Source: a virus
Virus record (IMG/VR): IMGVR_UViG_3300017917_000570
Location: 1 to 24,911 of that record
DNA length: 24,911 nt
Direction: 5' to 3' (one strand)
Within the stretch, counting starts at the first letter, position 1. Each line of letters starts with the position of its first letter. Positions 24,826-24,911 of this stretch are shown in pieces. Both the position numbers and the translations under genes were made by a program. The notes beneath the pieces were generated by a model, which was given only the letters and a program-made list of their open reading frames with translations, had not been told where the DNA came from and ran no database searches.

Positions 24826-24911
24826 ATGGCAGCAAGAATTAGAACTTTAAATTTTTTACCTGAAGTATTCAGAACACCAACTAACGCACAATTTTTAGGT
24901 GCTACATTAGA
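24826..24911 (+). CDS. Baseplate wedge or other structural protein (partial, N-terminus)
   Basis: ATG 24826, preceded by TAGAGAG, opens a frame that is still open at the window end: MAARIRTLNFLPEVFRTPTN followed by AQFLGATL. The position after gp6 suggests gp7 or another wedge protein, and an opening of the form FLPEVFRTPTNxxFLxATL recalls structural proteins placed next to gp6 in other T4-like phages. Only 28 codons are visible, so the family cannot be fixed. It is probably co-transcribed with gp6, since the 27-base gap shows no terminator. Confidence 0.6.
   Translation, partial: MAARIRTLNFLPEVFRTPTNAQFLGATL

Noticed and set aside
1-24911. tRNA genes, CRISPR arrays, insertion sequences, integrase or attachment sites
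   Set aside because: Looked for on both strands; none seen. No cloverleaf with a GGTTCGA-type arm, no spaced direct repeats and no transposase motifs were found.

Overview
This AT-rich window is a late-gene and recombination-gene block of a T4-like (myovirus) phage. T4 family relatives recognised by sequence or position are gp22, gp21, a gp67-like core protein, gp20, a tape measure protein, gp26, gp46, gp47, gp55, gp48, gp53, a hub/gp27-like protein, a gp5-like spike, gp25, gp6 and the start of one more baseplate gene. T4-type late promoters (T/G/CATAAATA) precede many of the structural genes, and the late sigma factor gp55 is encoded in the same window. The host cannot be read from the sequence. 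The large, Ala/Asn/Thr-rich baseplate proteins recall marine and freshwater T4-like phages (cyanophage and pelagiphage type), but that is an impression, not a database result.

Layout. (1) 1-6813, minus strand, transcribed right to left: tape measure (carrying a peptidase M15 domain), portal gp20, a 75-residue unknown, an acidic/basic gp67-like scaffold protein, prohead protease gp21 and scaffold gp22 (cut by the left edge). (2) 6880-7925, plus strand: a gp26-like protein whose last codons contain a T TTT TTC slippery heptamer followed by a stem-loop, giving a predicted -1 frameshift product of about 348 residues. (3) 7926-8421: a convergent intergenic stretch of about 500 bases, dense in hairpins and without a convincing gene; it is a candidate structured RNA. 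(4) 8422-13074, minus strand: late sigma factor gp55 with a sigma70-like promoter, then a terminator, then gp47 (Mre11-like), gp46 (Rad50-like) and a PD-(D/E)XK resolvase-like nuclease. (5) 13202-24911, plus strand: gp48, gp53, hub protein, gp5-like spike, gp25, gp6 and a partial baseplate gene.

How it fits together. gp55 probably comes from a host-type promoter and then directs host RNA polymerase to the late promoters seen here. gp46/gp47 and the nuclease would serve recombination-dependent replication and DNA-joint resolution. gp20, gp21, gp22 and the gp67-like protein build and mature the prohead. The gp26-like chaperone candidate and the tape measure set up the tail, and the plus-strand operon makes the baseplate and its central spike. 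The spike shows no lysozyme domain, while the tape measure carries a peptidoglycan peptidase, so the wall-opening activity appears to have been relocated. The best candidates for undescribed biology are the frameshift site, the structured intergenic RNA and the enlarged gp55.
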